A stretch of 64,000 nucleotides of DNA from Mesostigma viride (taxonomy: Eukaryota > Streptophyta > Mesostigmatophyceae > Mesostigmatales > Mesostigmataceae). The notes under the pieces were generated by a model, which did not search any database, was not told where the DNA came from, and worked only from the letters and a program-made list of their open reading frames with translations. How positions within the stretch are numbered: position 1 is the stretch's first letter; each line of letters starts with the position of its first letter. Below, one piece after another: positions 30,701 to 36,762 of the stretch. The position numbers were made by a program, and so were the translations under genes. The stretch lies in NCBI GenBank assembly GCA_009746045.1, contig RPFO01000080.1, positions 10,986,923-11,050,922 on the forward strand, given 5' to 3'.

Positions 30701-31861
30701 CCTCCCTCCCTCCCTCCCTCCTCAAGTGGCTCAATCAGTAAGAAAACCAGTCAATTAATCAGTACTCAATCTCTCAGCCCGCCCGCCCGCCCGCCCGCCC
30801 GCCCGCCCGCCAGTTGGTTTGCAAGCAAGGGAGGGCAGGTGATTGCGAGTGGCTTATCGTGTTGAAAGGGCTGGTCATGCAATTTTTAAAATTTTTTAAA
30901 TATGAAACTAAAATAACACATAGGAAGGAATCCCTGTGGATTGCCTAATGCGATTGACCAGGTTGGCAAGCATTGTATTCTAGTGATACCCCACGTTAAG
31001 TATTCCTTTCTACACCTGTGGCTCACCACGACATACTGGTTCAAGCCGTCTTAGAAGCAACTAAAATTTTTAATAGCTCGCATTGTCATCCTTCTCTCCC
31101 GAGGGGCCGAGCATACATTGTGCGTGTCCTTATGGTTCTCGCACGTCCCGACGCCAAAAGGAAGCATACCGCTAGTTTGAATAGCGAAGGCAGCCCCCTG
31201 CAGGCTCGTGGAGACGGAAAGATAGACAGTTGCTCCCGCGGAAATGAAACCAGAATTTTCAACCGCGGTTGCTTGGAACGCGCATTCCAAATCGGTGCAG
31301 CTCCCATTCTTACTGGTATACACGTCAACTGTAATATTCTCAGTTGACACTGCGACTTGTACAGTGTAGTTGGCGGCTATTGTGATTTTGGCCCGAAACC
31401 TGCGGCGGCGCATCCAGCATATTTTGGCATTAGCCCGCCTTCCAGGGATGCAAAACCAGGAATCAGGAGGCGAAGGAGTGCAAGATCTCACGTTGAAGCA
31501 CGATCATATCGCAACAAAACAAATGCACAATCGGGATGCATAGAGCGTACCAGAAGAACAAAGCTTCTTGCGGCCCACCGCTACCGCATGCACCCCCAAT
31601 GGACGGCACCTGCCCCCCCGTCCAACCCCTGACCGTCTGTCCCCACACGAAATTGATGGGGGTGGTGCAGTTTGAGCCTACAAATTGAGCATCTGCAGAC
31701 GCCATTGCTGCCAAAAACAAAATTGCGAGTCCCAGCCCTCTGCGGACAAGAAACGCCCCGTCTCCCACTGCATGCCCCACCATCGTCGTTCGCTTGGCAA
31801 CCAATTCAATTGTAACTTCCCGGCGAAGAGGAAAAATCTCCGAAAGGTTATATCCTGCCAT
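2831..31861 (-). CDS. Gene A: receptor-like protein with tandem class III nucleotide cyclase domains, 15 exons
   Basis: Predicted membrane protein of about 1259 aa that should make a cyclic nucleotide in the cytoplasm in response to an extracellular cue. Exons (high to low): 31861-31551, 31399-31170, 30226-30128, 29372-29231, 27959-27706, 21914-21770, 21164-20908, 15988-15868, 14293-14028, 11340-11137, 10549-10476, 9610-9080, 6101-5617, 5327-5102, 3265-2831. Every junction has GT/AG and the phases add up without a stop. Order: signal peptide (core 43-53, likely cleavage after Ala58), four modules (about 59-180, 214-346, 346-480, 480-609) with a Pro-rich linker after the first, one membrane helix (615-641), cyclase domain C1 (about 668-878), cyclase domain C2 (about 930-1130) and a charged tail. 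Translation may start at Met27 (31783), which gives a more ordinary signal peptide. The cyclase family assignment is firm. The module fold, resembling PPC/beta-sandwich domains, is inferred. The nucleotide (cAMP or cGMP) is uncertain. A second copy, gene B, lies upstream on the same strand. Confidence 0.85.
3888..4269. repeat. Octanucleotide array (CAGCCGCC)n in gene A intron 14
   Basis: Roughly 46 copies of an 8-bp unit with few variants (one CAGCCCCC, two CAGCCGCG). Because 8 and 3 share no factor, all frames stay open on both strands, which explains the long AAQPPSRP / AAGRLGGW open frames here. These frames are not genes. Confidence 0.95.
5102..5327 (-). CDS. Gene A exon 14: catalytic half of cyclase domain C2
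   Basis: Encodes [17 protein letters not shown], then [20 protein letters not shown]. Asn1073 and Arg1077 match the transition-state-stabilising pair of class III cyclases. [11 protein letters not shown] and [10 protein letters not shown] complete the domain. Donor GTCCGT, phase 0. Counting by eye, 68 of 75 residues are identical in gene B. Confidence 0.92.
5617..6101 (-). CDS. Gene A exon 13: inter-domain linker and first part of cyclase domain C2
   Basis: Begins [20 protein letters not shown], then [15 protein letters not shown], where a catalytic domain would have the aspartate loop; here Tyr/Val/Gly replace it. [14 protein letters not shown] replaces the usual GD motif. A Glu-rich insertion precedes the split Arg codon (AG|G) at a GTGCAG donor. 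Confidence 0.9.
6538..8845. repeat. 2.3-kb mosaic of successive hexanucleotide satellites in gene A intron 12
   Basis: Starting at 6538 the plus strand runs through CACCTC, a C-rich section (6713-7200, CCCCCA and CCCCAG units), GGCGAT/GGCAAT (7205-7545), GGACCT (7555-7700), GTAAGT (7737-7920), GGAACT, CTCAAA, GAAATT (8068-8135), GAAACT (8175-8285), CAATCG (8330-8443), AAGTCG and AAATCG (8470-8785). Period 6 dominates except in the C-rich part, so every frame gives a dipeptide repeat. The very long open frames are artefacts of this periodicity. Confidence 0.95.
6713..7200. repeat. C-rich tract, G-rich on the gene A sense strand
   Basis: About 490 bp made almost only of C runs separated by single A or AG. 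The gene A transcript would carry the complement, with hundreds of G residues in runs of three to more than ten, well beyond what is needed for G-quadruplexes. It lies within intron 12. Confidence 0.9.
9080..9610 (-). CDS. Gene A exon 12: main part of cyclase domain C1
   Basis: 177 codons, phase 0-0. [15 protein letters not shown] carries the second metal aspartate (Asp720). A Ser-rich insertion of about 45 residues precedes [14 protein letters not shown], the usual cyclase strand. The Asn-x3-Arg motif is absent: the aligned stretch is [23 protein letters not shown] follows normally. Donor GTGCGT. The domain should supply metal binding but not the transition-state residues. Confidence 0.9.
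10376..10409 (-). repeat. Partial duplicate of gene A exon 11 3' end
   Basis: The minus strand repeats GTCATGAAGAG.GCGCTGGCC of exon 11, encoding [11 protein letters not shown], and is followed by GTAAAG, a possible donor. It lies 99 bp downstream of the real exon end and lacks the DIEGST part, so it could only act as an alternative 3' end, or is silent. Gene B has the equivalent at 53559-53590. Confidence 0.75.
10476..10549 (-). CDS. Gene A exon 11: start of cyclase domain C1
   Basis: 74-nt exon. Together with the last base of exon 10 it encodes [26 protein letters not shown] is the class III cyclase metal-binding loop; Asp677 is the first catalytic aspartate. Acceptor TGTCCGCAG, donor GTACGG. 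A partial copy of its 3' end sits 99 bp downstream. Confidence 0.9.
10900..11161 (-). repeat. Decaying ~75-bp tandem copies of the gene A exon 10 / intron 10 border
   Basis: The motif ATGCCCATC plus strand beta-1 codons recurs at 11161-11137 (real), about 11086-11060 (MPIAAIIAD) and 11010-10986 (MPIRVVIAG followed by CAG|GTGAGG). A weaker copy lies near 10905-10935. The spacing is 75-76 bp. The copy at 10986 keeps a good donor in the same phase. Confidence 0.7.
11137..11340 (-). CDS. Gene A exon 10: membrane helix and juxtamembrane segment
   Basis: Acceptor CCCTTGCAG. A run of about 27 apolar residues (615-641, [20 protein letters not shown] and onward) is followed by RRR, giving the expected outside-in orientation. 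The conserved segment [10 protein letters not shown] and the start of cyclase strand beta-1 (MPIAVIIT) follow. The exon end is repeated as decayed tandem copies in the intron (10900-11090). Confidence 0.85.
11341..14027. other. Gene A intron 9 with a purine-rich array
   Basis: A 2.7-kb intron. Besides the GGGGAA array it holds an (ATTA)n run at 11491-11525 and short GGGATGG-type repeats near 11560-11670. No coding element is recognisable. Open frames across the array are by-products of its low complexity. Confidence 0.7.
12600..13724. repeat. (GGGGAA)n/(GGGAA)n array
   Basis: 1.1 kb of GGGGAA hexamers interspersed with GGGAA pentamers and a single GGGGAG and GGAAG variant. On the gene A sense strand this is TTCCCC, an uninterrupted pyrimidine tract starting about 300 nt after the exon 9 donor. 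Confidence 0.95.
14028..14293 (-). CDS. Gene A exon 9: second half of module 4
   Basis: Starts (W)[18 protein letters not shown], with [12 protein letters not shown], a Cys pair around DALEC, an IAYFAV strand and a final FTLVLS strand before a GTGGGT donor. It is the last module before the membrane. The gene B counterpart is one codon longer. Confidence 0.85.
14428..14765. repeat. Spaced duplicate of about 130 bp in gene A intron 8
   Basis: The block beginning CTCTGTGGCCTGCCCGCTTG, with GGCAGTGAGAGAAGCTAGTG and a TATAGGGGT segment, occurs at about 14428-14555 and again at 14627-14765 (CTCTGTGGTCTGCCCGCTTG). The first copy ends near a degenerate form of the LINE-A hairpin (CACGTGACGCGGTCTACGTG), so a retroelement origin is likely. 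Confidence 0.65.
15397..15773. repeat. (GGGA)n followed by (GA)n in gene A intron 8
   Basis: About 280 bp of GGGA tetramers with GGA slips, then about 95 bp of pure GA ending at 15773. The array starts roughly 95 nt downstream of the exon 8 donor; on the sense strand it is (TC)n then (TCCC)n. Confidence 0.95.
15868..15988 (-). CDS. Gene A exon 8: first half of module 4
   Basis: 121-nt exon, phase 1 to phase 2, encoding [20 protein letters not shown] and ending LVW with the Trp codon split by a GTGAGG donor. Gene B has an exon of the same length and pattern at 58388-58508. Confidence 0.8.
15989..19394. other. Gene A intron 7, unique part
   Basis: Mostly AT-richer unique sequence without a recognisable exon. 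It holds the 54-bp minisatellite at 17500-17857 and a short CCCCTG/CCCCTA run at 18500-18590. The open frames of 60-200 codons here show no family motif and are not called. Confidence 0.65.
17500..17857. repeat. 54-bp minisatellite, about 6.6 copies
   Basis: The unit contains AAGTTTGAATGCCCTACTGT, AATAAGGACATTCC and TCTCGCTGCTTATCCACA; successive AAGTTTGAATG starts are at 17512, 17566 and 17620. Since 54 is a multiple of 3, the minus strand gives an 18-residue peptide repeat without stops, which is not evidence for coding. There are no unique spacers, so this is not a CRISPR-like structure. Confidence 0.9.
19395..20826. repeat. 1.4-kb heptanucleotide array (AGATGGC)n to (GGATGGT)n
   Basis: The left part is AGATGGC (19395-19550). 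The right part is GGATGGT with GGATGGC, GGATGAT and GGTTGAT variants, which cluster and so show local amplification. It begins about 82 nt after the exon 7 donor of gene A. The long HHPPSTI / GGWWMVD open frames are artefacts. Confidence 0.95.
20908..21164 (-). CDS. Gene A exon 7: second half of module 3
   Basis: Acceptor TTCCACAG. The exon starts (W)[15 protein letters not shown] and continues through [10 protein letters not shown], a Cys pair around [22 protein letters not shown] and GNYTLAVDC. Consensus GTAAGT donor in phase 1. This is the clearest copy of the extracellular module. Confidence 0.85.
21770..21914 (-). CDS. Gene A exon 6: first half of module 3
   Basis: Encodes [20 protein letters not shown], then [15 protein letters not shown] and a segment ending in VAW, with the Trp codon split TG|G by a GTGAGC donor. 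The preceding intron (21915-27705) is the longest of the gene, at 5.8 kb. Confidence 0.8.
23695..23765 (+). repeat. GC palindrome repeat, copy 1
   Basis: AACAAGAACGGGGGCTTCG followed by CCCCCGGGCCCCCGG and, after a short AT-rich stretch, TGTGCCTGTCCGG. It matches 26335-26400 in the same order and orientation. It may be the conserved end of a dispersed element. Confidence 0.6.
24275..24380 (-). mobile_element. RLE-2 LINE 3' tail fragment in gene A intron 5
   Basis: CATTGAGAATATTAGAGGCG followed by GGCATGCAACATAGGGAAA and CCCCGAAAAGAAGA matches the 3' ends of the RLE-2 copies at 36080-36160 and 41427-41505. It is a strongly 5'-truncated insertion. Confidence 0.7.
24430..24860. repeat. Irregular tandem repeat of about 100 bp
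   Basis: Blocks with TGCAGTTTCACCCATG, AGTATGCCCCTTAGATCAAC and CCCCTGTCAC recur about four times. Spacing varies, and ACGCATACGCATAATGCA repeats (24712-24775) sit between the third and fourth. Confidence 0.75.
25499..25930. repeat. 213-bp tandem duplication
   Basis: GCACAAACAACATCATTCAA ... CCGCATGCTAT ... GGCACGCAGCGACTGCG occurs at 25499-25711 and again from 25711 with scattered substitutions; the CGCATGCTAT marker is at 25558 and 25771. No coding content is recognisable. Confidence 0.8.
26335..26400 (+). repeat. GC palindrome repeat, copy 2
   Basis: AACAAGATCGGGGGCTCCG followed by CCCCCGAACCCCCGCTA and TGTGCCTCAACGG, the counterpart of 23695-23765. Confidence 0.6.
27706..27959 (-). CDS. 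Gene A exon 5: second half of module 2
   Basis: Begins (W)[15 protein letters not shown], with FDSVMHVF, a Cys pair around TSMTC, a [10 protein letters not shown] strand, YFVAVHS and a final HFDLAV strand. This resembles the strand order of secreted PPC-type domains. Donor GTACGT, phase 1. It aligns along its whole length with exon 7. Confidence 0.8.
27960..29230. other. Gene A intron 4
   Basis: 1.3-kb intron with an AAATAAACAA-rich segment (28515-28590) and a short CCCCAACCCC-rich stretch just upstream of exon 5. No exon or mobile element is recognised. Confidence 0.6.
29231..29372 (-). CDS. Gene A exon 4: first half of module 2
   Basis: Acceptor CACGCACAG, donor GTGCGT, again splitting TG|G of a Trp codon. 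The pattern G-x-CP-x2-P-x-V-x-L ... DM ... LPAC is shared with exon 6, which supports the repeat-module assignment. Confidence 0.75.
30128..30226 (-). CDS. Gene A exon 3: proline/glycine-rich linker
   Basis: A 99-nt exon in phase 1-1 between acceptor CCCAACAG and donor GTGAGC. It encodes 33 residues such as [15 protein letters not shown] followed by a Ser/Gly-rich part. It probably acts as a flexible extracellular spacer between modules 1 and 2. Because the exon is symmetric, it could be skipped without changing frame. Confidence 0.7.
30307..30475. repeat. 56-bp tandem repeat, three copies, in gene A intron 2
   Basis: GACACAGGGGTCAGCATACG, ATACAGTCAACACAATCATA, GGGCCCATTATAACAA repeated three times almost without change, which indicates recent expansion. 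Confidence 0.9.
30548..30810. repeat. (CCCT)n array followed by a short (CCCG)n run
   Basis: About 170 bp of perfect CCCT tetramers (30548-30720), a 60-bp unique spacer and then CCCG repeats (30780-30810), all within gene A intron 2. Confidence 0.95.
31170..31399 (-). CDS. Gene A exon 2: second half of module 1
   Basis: Acceptor CGCCGCAG. Encodes [15 protein letters not shown] and onward, an alternating hydrophobic pattern expected of beta strands, with two Cys around TDLE. It ends at a GTATGC donor in phase 1. The preceding intron is only 151 bp. Confidence 0.8.
31551..31861 (-). CDS. Gene A exon 1: signal peptide and first half of module 1
   Basis: ATG at 31861, with an in-frame second ATG at 31783. 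From Met27 the sequence reads as a signal peptide: two arginines, the hydrophobic run [12 protein letters not shown], then ADA/Q as a plausible cleavage site. The mature part has a Cys-containing segment and ends in FFW. The donor GTACGC splits the Trp codon as TG|G (phase 2), as in all later modules. Confidence 0.8.
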
Positions 31862-32597
31862 TTAATTAATGTTCACTAATCATTGTCTACGTAAATCATC
31901 TTGATATAAGATGGGGAAACGGCTAGCAAACGCAGCTGCTCTGTTGTCGATAATCCCTTCCTACAACGCTGCGGACTGCTCGGCGATCCACTGACAAATC
32001 AATCTAAGTGATCATCTCCGTAATCATCTAAGTAATCACCTTACGTGGGGGTTGACGCGTGGGGGCGTGACGTAGCGATGCCAAGTCACGTGGGCCCTAC
32101 ACCTGATGCTGAACGGGATTTACGGTAGATTCGATAACCCCCCTCCCCCCCGTAGCAAGGGTGGGGCCGTGGGGGTGGGGGGTTTCCCATCCCCGGAAGG
32201 GGGGGTTGAGTTGAGTTGAGTTTATTCCCGCGCCGGTGGTCCGACAGGGAAAGGGGGGGGAGGGGTCTCAACCCGCCCCTACCCCTCAACTTGTACAAGG
32301 GGGTGGGGTCGCCACCATCACGACCCCCCCCCCCTCCCCTATTTCCCCGGCCTAGCCGTACTACGGAAGTGAGGGGGGCAGGGGGGGGGGGGGGGGGAGA
32401 GTCTCGATCAACCCGCCCCTACCCCTCAATCTCTGCCAGGGGTTGACCCTCAACCCCCCCCCACCCCCCCACCCCCCCCTCAGCAGGGATGTGGGGGGGT
32501 GGGGGGGTGGGGGGGCTTGTCTGATGACATCCCCCCCCCAAAGCAGTTCACACTCGCTCTGGAATTGTCGAAAACAGCCAGTAGCGTAGTGGTCAAA
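31862..32597. promoter_or_regulatory. Upstream region of gene A with G/C tracts and hairpins
   Basis: The promoter and 5' UTR of gene A should lie here, though no TATA-like element can be assigned with confidence. There is a CACGTG E-box near 32088. From 32140 to 32540 the sequence alternates long C and G runs. One pair (32454-32479 and 32492-32515) can form a hairpin of C7A/TG7 units. The block AACCCGCCCCTACCCCTCAA occurs twice (about 32268 and 32409). Confidence 0.45.
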
Positions 32598-32927
32598 ATC
32601 CAAATTGTGACAAATACTTGCCGAGCTGATTTATGCTGACAACATCACGCTCATTGAGAAGCCGAAGTCTGCCCACCAACTCTGCCCGACGCTCGAGGCC
32701 CGTGCTGTCGGTTTGAAAATCAGCCCCAAAACCGAGGCCATGGCCCTCGGCCTGGCCGGCCCCCTGCCTGAGCTCTGCCTCTTAGACAAAACCAAGGTAA
32801 ATTTCCCTGCTTCAGGCCGAGCGCTTCATTCAAGCTGCCCGGCAGTTGGCTTCCCGACTGAGAGAACGACACGATGACCCGGATCGGCATGGCGTGGGGG
32901 CAGCTCCACCGCTGGTGGAGCCACTCC
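32598..32927 (+). pseudogene. LINE-A reverse transcriptase fragment
   Basis: Translates to ELIYADNITLIEKPKSAHQL and on through GLKISPKTEAMALGLAGPLP, matching 45240-45540 of the longer copy. The catalytic box is YADN rather than YADD. The fragment is interrupted by the TIR element at 32928 and resumes at 33394. Confidence 0.8.
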
Positions 32928-33393
32928 GAGTTAGCAATATTAGTCTGGTCTGCGCAGGATGTGCGTACCACGATTGTATATCGGCGCGTAAAGTAGTAGT
33001 CAGACGATTGCTAACCGCGGGGCGCAGGTTCATTCAAATCCTTCCGAAGACGGAATTTCATGCAGTAGCGTTGGCAGTCACTAACGGCATGACGAAATTT
33101 TCGTTCGTCGGATTTGGCACTGGCAGTCACCATTGTTCCGGTGGTATAGATAGATAGGGTATCGAACACCGTCGAATAGTACTAGCGCACAATCTATTCG
33201 ATAGTCTGTCCCCACGAGCTTAGGTTTTAGACTTGTAGTTAGTGCTCATGCAGCAATCGTCTGACTATTACTATTATGCGCCGATATGCAATCGACGCAC
33301 ATCTTGCACGCAGGATGTGCGGCGATTGTATATCGGCGCATAAAAGATTGTATATCGGCGCTTAATTAAAGTAATAGTCAGACTATTGCTAAC
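32928..33393. mobile_element. Small non-autonomous TIR element inside LINE-A
   Basis: Ends are AGTTAGCAATATTAGTCTG (left) and CAGACTATTGCTAACT (right), which are inverted complements apart from a small indel. The interior repeats a GGATGTGCG...TTGTATATCGGCG motif in both orientations (near 32957, 33275, 33312 and 33345). The flanking LINE-A text is continuous when the element is removed, apart from small changes. No open frame suggests a transposase, so it is MITE-like. Confidence 0.7.
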
Positions 33394-34261
33394 TCCCCGC
33401 CCTGCCCCGGCTTGTCATCAAGCGCGACGTGTGCAAGGCCGCATTCTGACTGATGATCTTGACGTATGGCGCCGACCCAGCTCCGTGACATCGACAAGCG
33501 CCTCAAAGACAACGCCATCGCCCTTGAGTGCTTGCAAAACACCGTAGGCCTCACCGCCCTGTCCGCCCAGGCGGTGAAGGACATTGCCGCCAAGCCAGCC
33601 CCCGCTGGCCCAACAGGCGACATTGCTCCTCGATCCCCCGGCCCCAGACCTGGGCCGCCATGCTGCTGAACTACACCGGCCACCACCACTAGTCACCTCC
33701 GCCATCGGGGCACGGCTCAAGCAACAGACGCTCGACCTCGGTGAGGAGGCCGAGCTTGACAAGCGCAGCCATAACGTCATCGTCATGCAAGCACTTGTCG
33801 TCGACCTGTTGGAAGAACTCCGAGTGAGAACTCGATCCGAGAAGCTTGCACAAGCGTTTGCGGACAAAATCCTTGCCCCCGTGGCCCTCATTGGTGAGCT
33901 CAAGCTGGAGGCCCTCCGCCTTCCCCGCTTGCGGGGTAAGGCGGGACCGCCCCCGCTGCTGCTCAATGCTCATGCACCTTTGAGCACAATCATGGCGGAC
34001 AAGCTTTTGTTCCTCAAGCGCAGCAAGCGGCTCGTGAGGACTCGACCCTACACGCTAGACGACGACTTGACCGGCCCTGGCGCAGCAACAACGGCGACGG
34101 GAGCTATGGCCGACCTACCTCCAGCTCCGGCAGACAGCGGCAGGGAACAAGTCGGTATGTACACTGGAGCGGGCGGTCATGTACCTCGACCACGTACAAG
34201 CCTGGCAGGCGACCCCCACTGCCCTACTAGCACCCTCGATCAGCAACCCCAGCCTAGCTAG
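33394..34261 (+). pseudogene. LINE debris: end of thumb plus ORF1-like frame
   Basis: Bases 33394-33473 resume the LINE-A thumb up to TYGAD. The sequence then switches to a different open stretch (33474-34261, with one frame change near 33600). This encodes KRSHNVIVMQALVVDLLEEL, RVRTRSEKLAQAFADKI and a final YTLDDDLT. That pattern (NVI-x-G/A-L ... LDDDLT) is typical of ORF1/RNA-binding proteins of algal non-LTR elements. It is a broken copy. Confidence 0.6.
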
Positions 34262-34479
34262 GGGCCTATAGCAGTAGTGTAGAATAGTAAGGCTTAGTAG
34301 CCAACGTGGCCATGTACACATGTATGCATTAGACTAGTGTTAGCATTGCTTTGCCCATGCAGAGAGCTAGCTACTCTCTGCATGCTGAGAGGCCATGCCC
34401 TACTAGATATGGCCCATTGCCTACTAGCCATAATCATCTTCCACCCCATGCCAGGCCTACTAGTGATCAAGAACAAGCT
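34262..34479. other. Short unassigned spacer within LINE debris
   Basis: About 220 bp rich in CTAGTAG / CTACTAG motifs; no gene or domain is visible. Confidence 0.5.
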
Positions 34480-35388
34480 TGGGGAGCTTAATTGGCGGGC
34501 CGATCGACCAACCTGGCAGCAGAATTTACTCGCTGACCTTGAATCTATATGCCGACGACATCACGCGCATTGAGAAGCCGGAGGCTGCCTGCCCACTGAA
34601 CTCTGACTGCCTGGCGCACGAGGCCCGTGCTCTTCAGGTCTAGAAATCAGCCCCAAAACGGAGACCATTGCCCTCGTTCTGGCCGGGCCCCAGCCACCAC
34701 TCCGCCACCGACACCGAGGTAAACTACCCGACTTCAAGCCGCTTCAAGCCAGTGCTCAGTGCTCGGCAATTAGCTTCCCGACTGCGAGGGCGACATGACG
34801 ACCCCGATAGGCAATGGCATTGCGTGGGAGCTCCATGAACACCGCCGCTCGTGGAGGCGTGGAGCCACCCCGGCCGCACCCTACCACCCGGACCGTCAAG
34901 TGCACCTGTTCAAGGTCGTCATTCTGACGATCCTGACCGGTACGGCGCCGAGACATGGACGGCGGACGCAGACTGCAGGAGCTGGAGAAACGACTCGACA
35001 GTCGACGGCAACATCACCAAGATGCAGCCTGCACAAGTCACTTAATATTCCCTTTGGTTCACACATTAGCAATGAGGATTTGAACGCTGATTTACCATTA
35101 ATGTTTCCCACATTCGTCAGCACAGGCGCCTGGGCCTCGCCGGGCACCTCGCCCGCACAGATCAGGTAGACACGTCAGATAGACTAGCTGGCACCAAGCC
35201 CGCACAGCCCGGGCGTTTTGTCCTCACATGGCGTGCCCCAGGCCGCGCGCGGCTGCCGGGCCGCCATCCATGGACTTTCCGTGATAGGCAAGGCATGGAC
35301 TTGTGCTAATAATACCCTAGACGGGACGGGCTCACGCCGGCCGGGCAGCCTACTGGTTTGTCTGTAATATGGAGTCGCAGCCATATAT
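34480..35388 (+). pseudogene. LINE-A reverse transcriptase C box, thumb and C-terminal region
   Basis: LYADDITRIEKPEA near 34548 is the C box with an intact YADD. It is followed by degraded thumb sequence and then by SLNIPFGSHISNEDLNADLP and RLGLAGHLA-type sequence (35030-35165), as in the long copy at 45690-45829. Frameshifts and stops are frequent. The copy stops at ATATATATGAAGGAT, where RLE pieces are inserted; its tail resumes at 37344. Confidence 0.75.
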
Positions 35389-36075
35389 ATGAAGGATTTG
35401 TATTTGCACACTGTCCTCCTGACGGTGGTGCTCGCCATGATTCGGTCGGTTTTCCCCCACGCGAACATCCGGTCCGAGGATGCGGATGGCGCTGCCTTCT
35501 ATTCCCCCAACCACCGGCCTGACATCGTGGTGCTGGACTTTGAGGGGGGTGGCCGGCATCTGCTTATTGACGTTTCGGTGGCGCGGCCCTTGGCTCTTAG
35601 CCACGTGGCTGCCAGGGCCTCCCTCATGGCAGGTTACACGGCGGACCGGGCGGAGCGGGCCAAGCTCCTGGCCTACGGCGACGTCGGGCACCATCGTGTG
35701 GTGCCCTTTGTCCTGGAGGAGTTTGGGGCCATGGGGCCCCTGACCTCCGCCTTCTTCAAGGAGTGTTGCCGGCTCCGGGAGGACCGGCTGGACCTGGAGG
35801 GCCAGCGGGCCCCATGGTCGGCGCGGACCTGGACGTCATATTGGCGTCAGCGCTTGTCGGTGGCGCTGACTCGGGCCATGGCTGACATCATGCTCCGCCG
35901 TACGCGGGCTGATTTTGCGGTGCAGCAGGGCTATTAGGTTCCTCCCGTTAGGCGTTTCCATTGGTCTTATCGTAGTATAGAGCTTTGACATGGCTCTGTA
36001 TATAGGTTTATAGCTGGGCGTTTGCTTTGGTTTGAGTGATTTCACTCTGCTGTAAGTAGTTATATTTTTAATATA
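35389..36075 (+). mobile_element. RLE-1 LINE 3' part, restriction-like endonuclease domain intact
   Basis: Open frame 35389-35937 encodes MIRSVFPHANIRSEDADG, then RPDIVVLDFEGGG-x4-LLIDVSVARP, the RPD...DV catalytic signature of the endonuclease found at the C terminus of R2/NeSL-type LINEs, and ends at RADFAVQQGY. A 3' UTR of about 130 bp ends in TTTTTAATATATATA. The element is 5'-truncated: the zinc finger and the reverse transcriptase are absent. Confidence 0.8.
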
Positions 36076-36579
36076 TATATTCATTGAGAATGATAGATTA
36101 CGGAGGTAAGACAGGCATGCAACATAAGGAAAAACCCGATAACTGGGAGAATAACCCTGAAGAAATTAATAGTAATCTGACACAGACATCCAAGGATCAC
36201 GCCAGCGGCACAAGGTACAACTAACTATACATCACAAAACTACACGCAGCAACATCGCTGCCGGCCCACCATGCAGGCCTGGAAGGGATCTAGACCGCAT
36301 GGGTCGCGACAAAGTCGGCCCGGGTGCGGCGGAATAACACATCAGCCACGGTGCGAGTGAGGGCGAGTGACAGGCGCTGCCGCCAATACGAGGACCACGT
36401 GCGGGCCGACCACGGGGCGGTCTGACCCTCGAGGTCGAGGCGGTCTTCACGGCGCTGGCAGCACTCGTGGAAAAACTCCGCTGTCTTGGGGCCCATGGCC
36501 CCGAACTCCTCAAGGACAAAGGGGATGACCCGGTGGGGCCCCACATTGCCGTAGGAGGCAAACTTGTCGCGCTCAGCAT
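36076..36579 (-). mobile_element. RLE-2 LINE 3' fragment
   Basis: The minus strand encodes VGPHRVIPFVLEEFGAMGPK and continues through RLDLEGQTAPWSARTWSSYW to the end of the endonuclease ORF near 36290, followed by a 3' UTR to 36076. The related copy at 41426-43190 is longer. The left end (CATTGAGAATGAT) abuts the RLE-1 3' end directly. Confidence 0.8.
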
Positions 36580-36762
36580 AATATATATTAAAAATATAAT
36601 TACTTACAGCAGAGTGAAATCACTCAAACCAAAGCAAACGCCCAGCTATAAACCTATATACAGAGCCATGTCAAAGCTCTATACTACGATAAGACCAATG
36701 GAAACGCCTAACGGGAGGAACCTAATAGCCCTGCTGCACCGCAAAATCAGCCCGCGTACGCA
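36580..36762 (-). mobile_element. RLE-1 3' UTR fragment
   Basis: Carries the RLE-1 3' UTR (TACTTACAGCAGAGTGAAAT and onward) and only the last codons of the endonuclease, cut at GCCCGCGTACG. This is a very short 5'-truncated insertion lying against the next RLE-1 copy. Confidence 0.8.
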
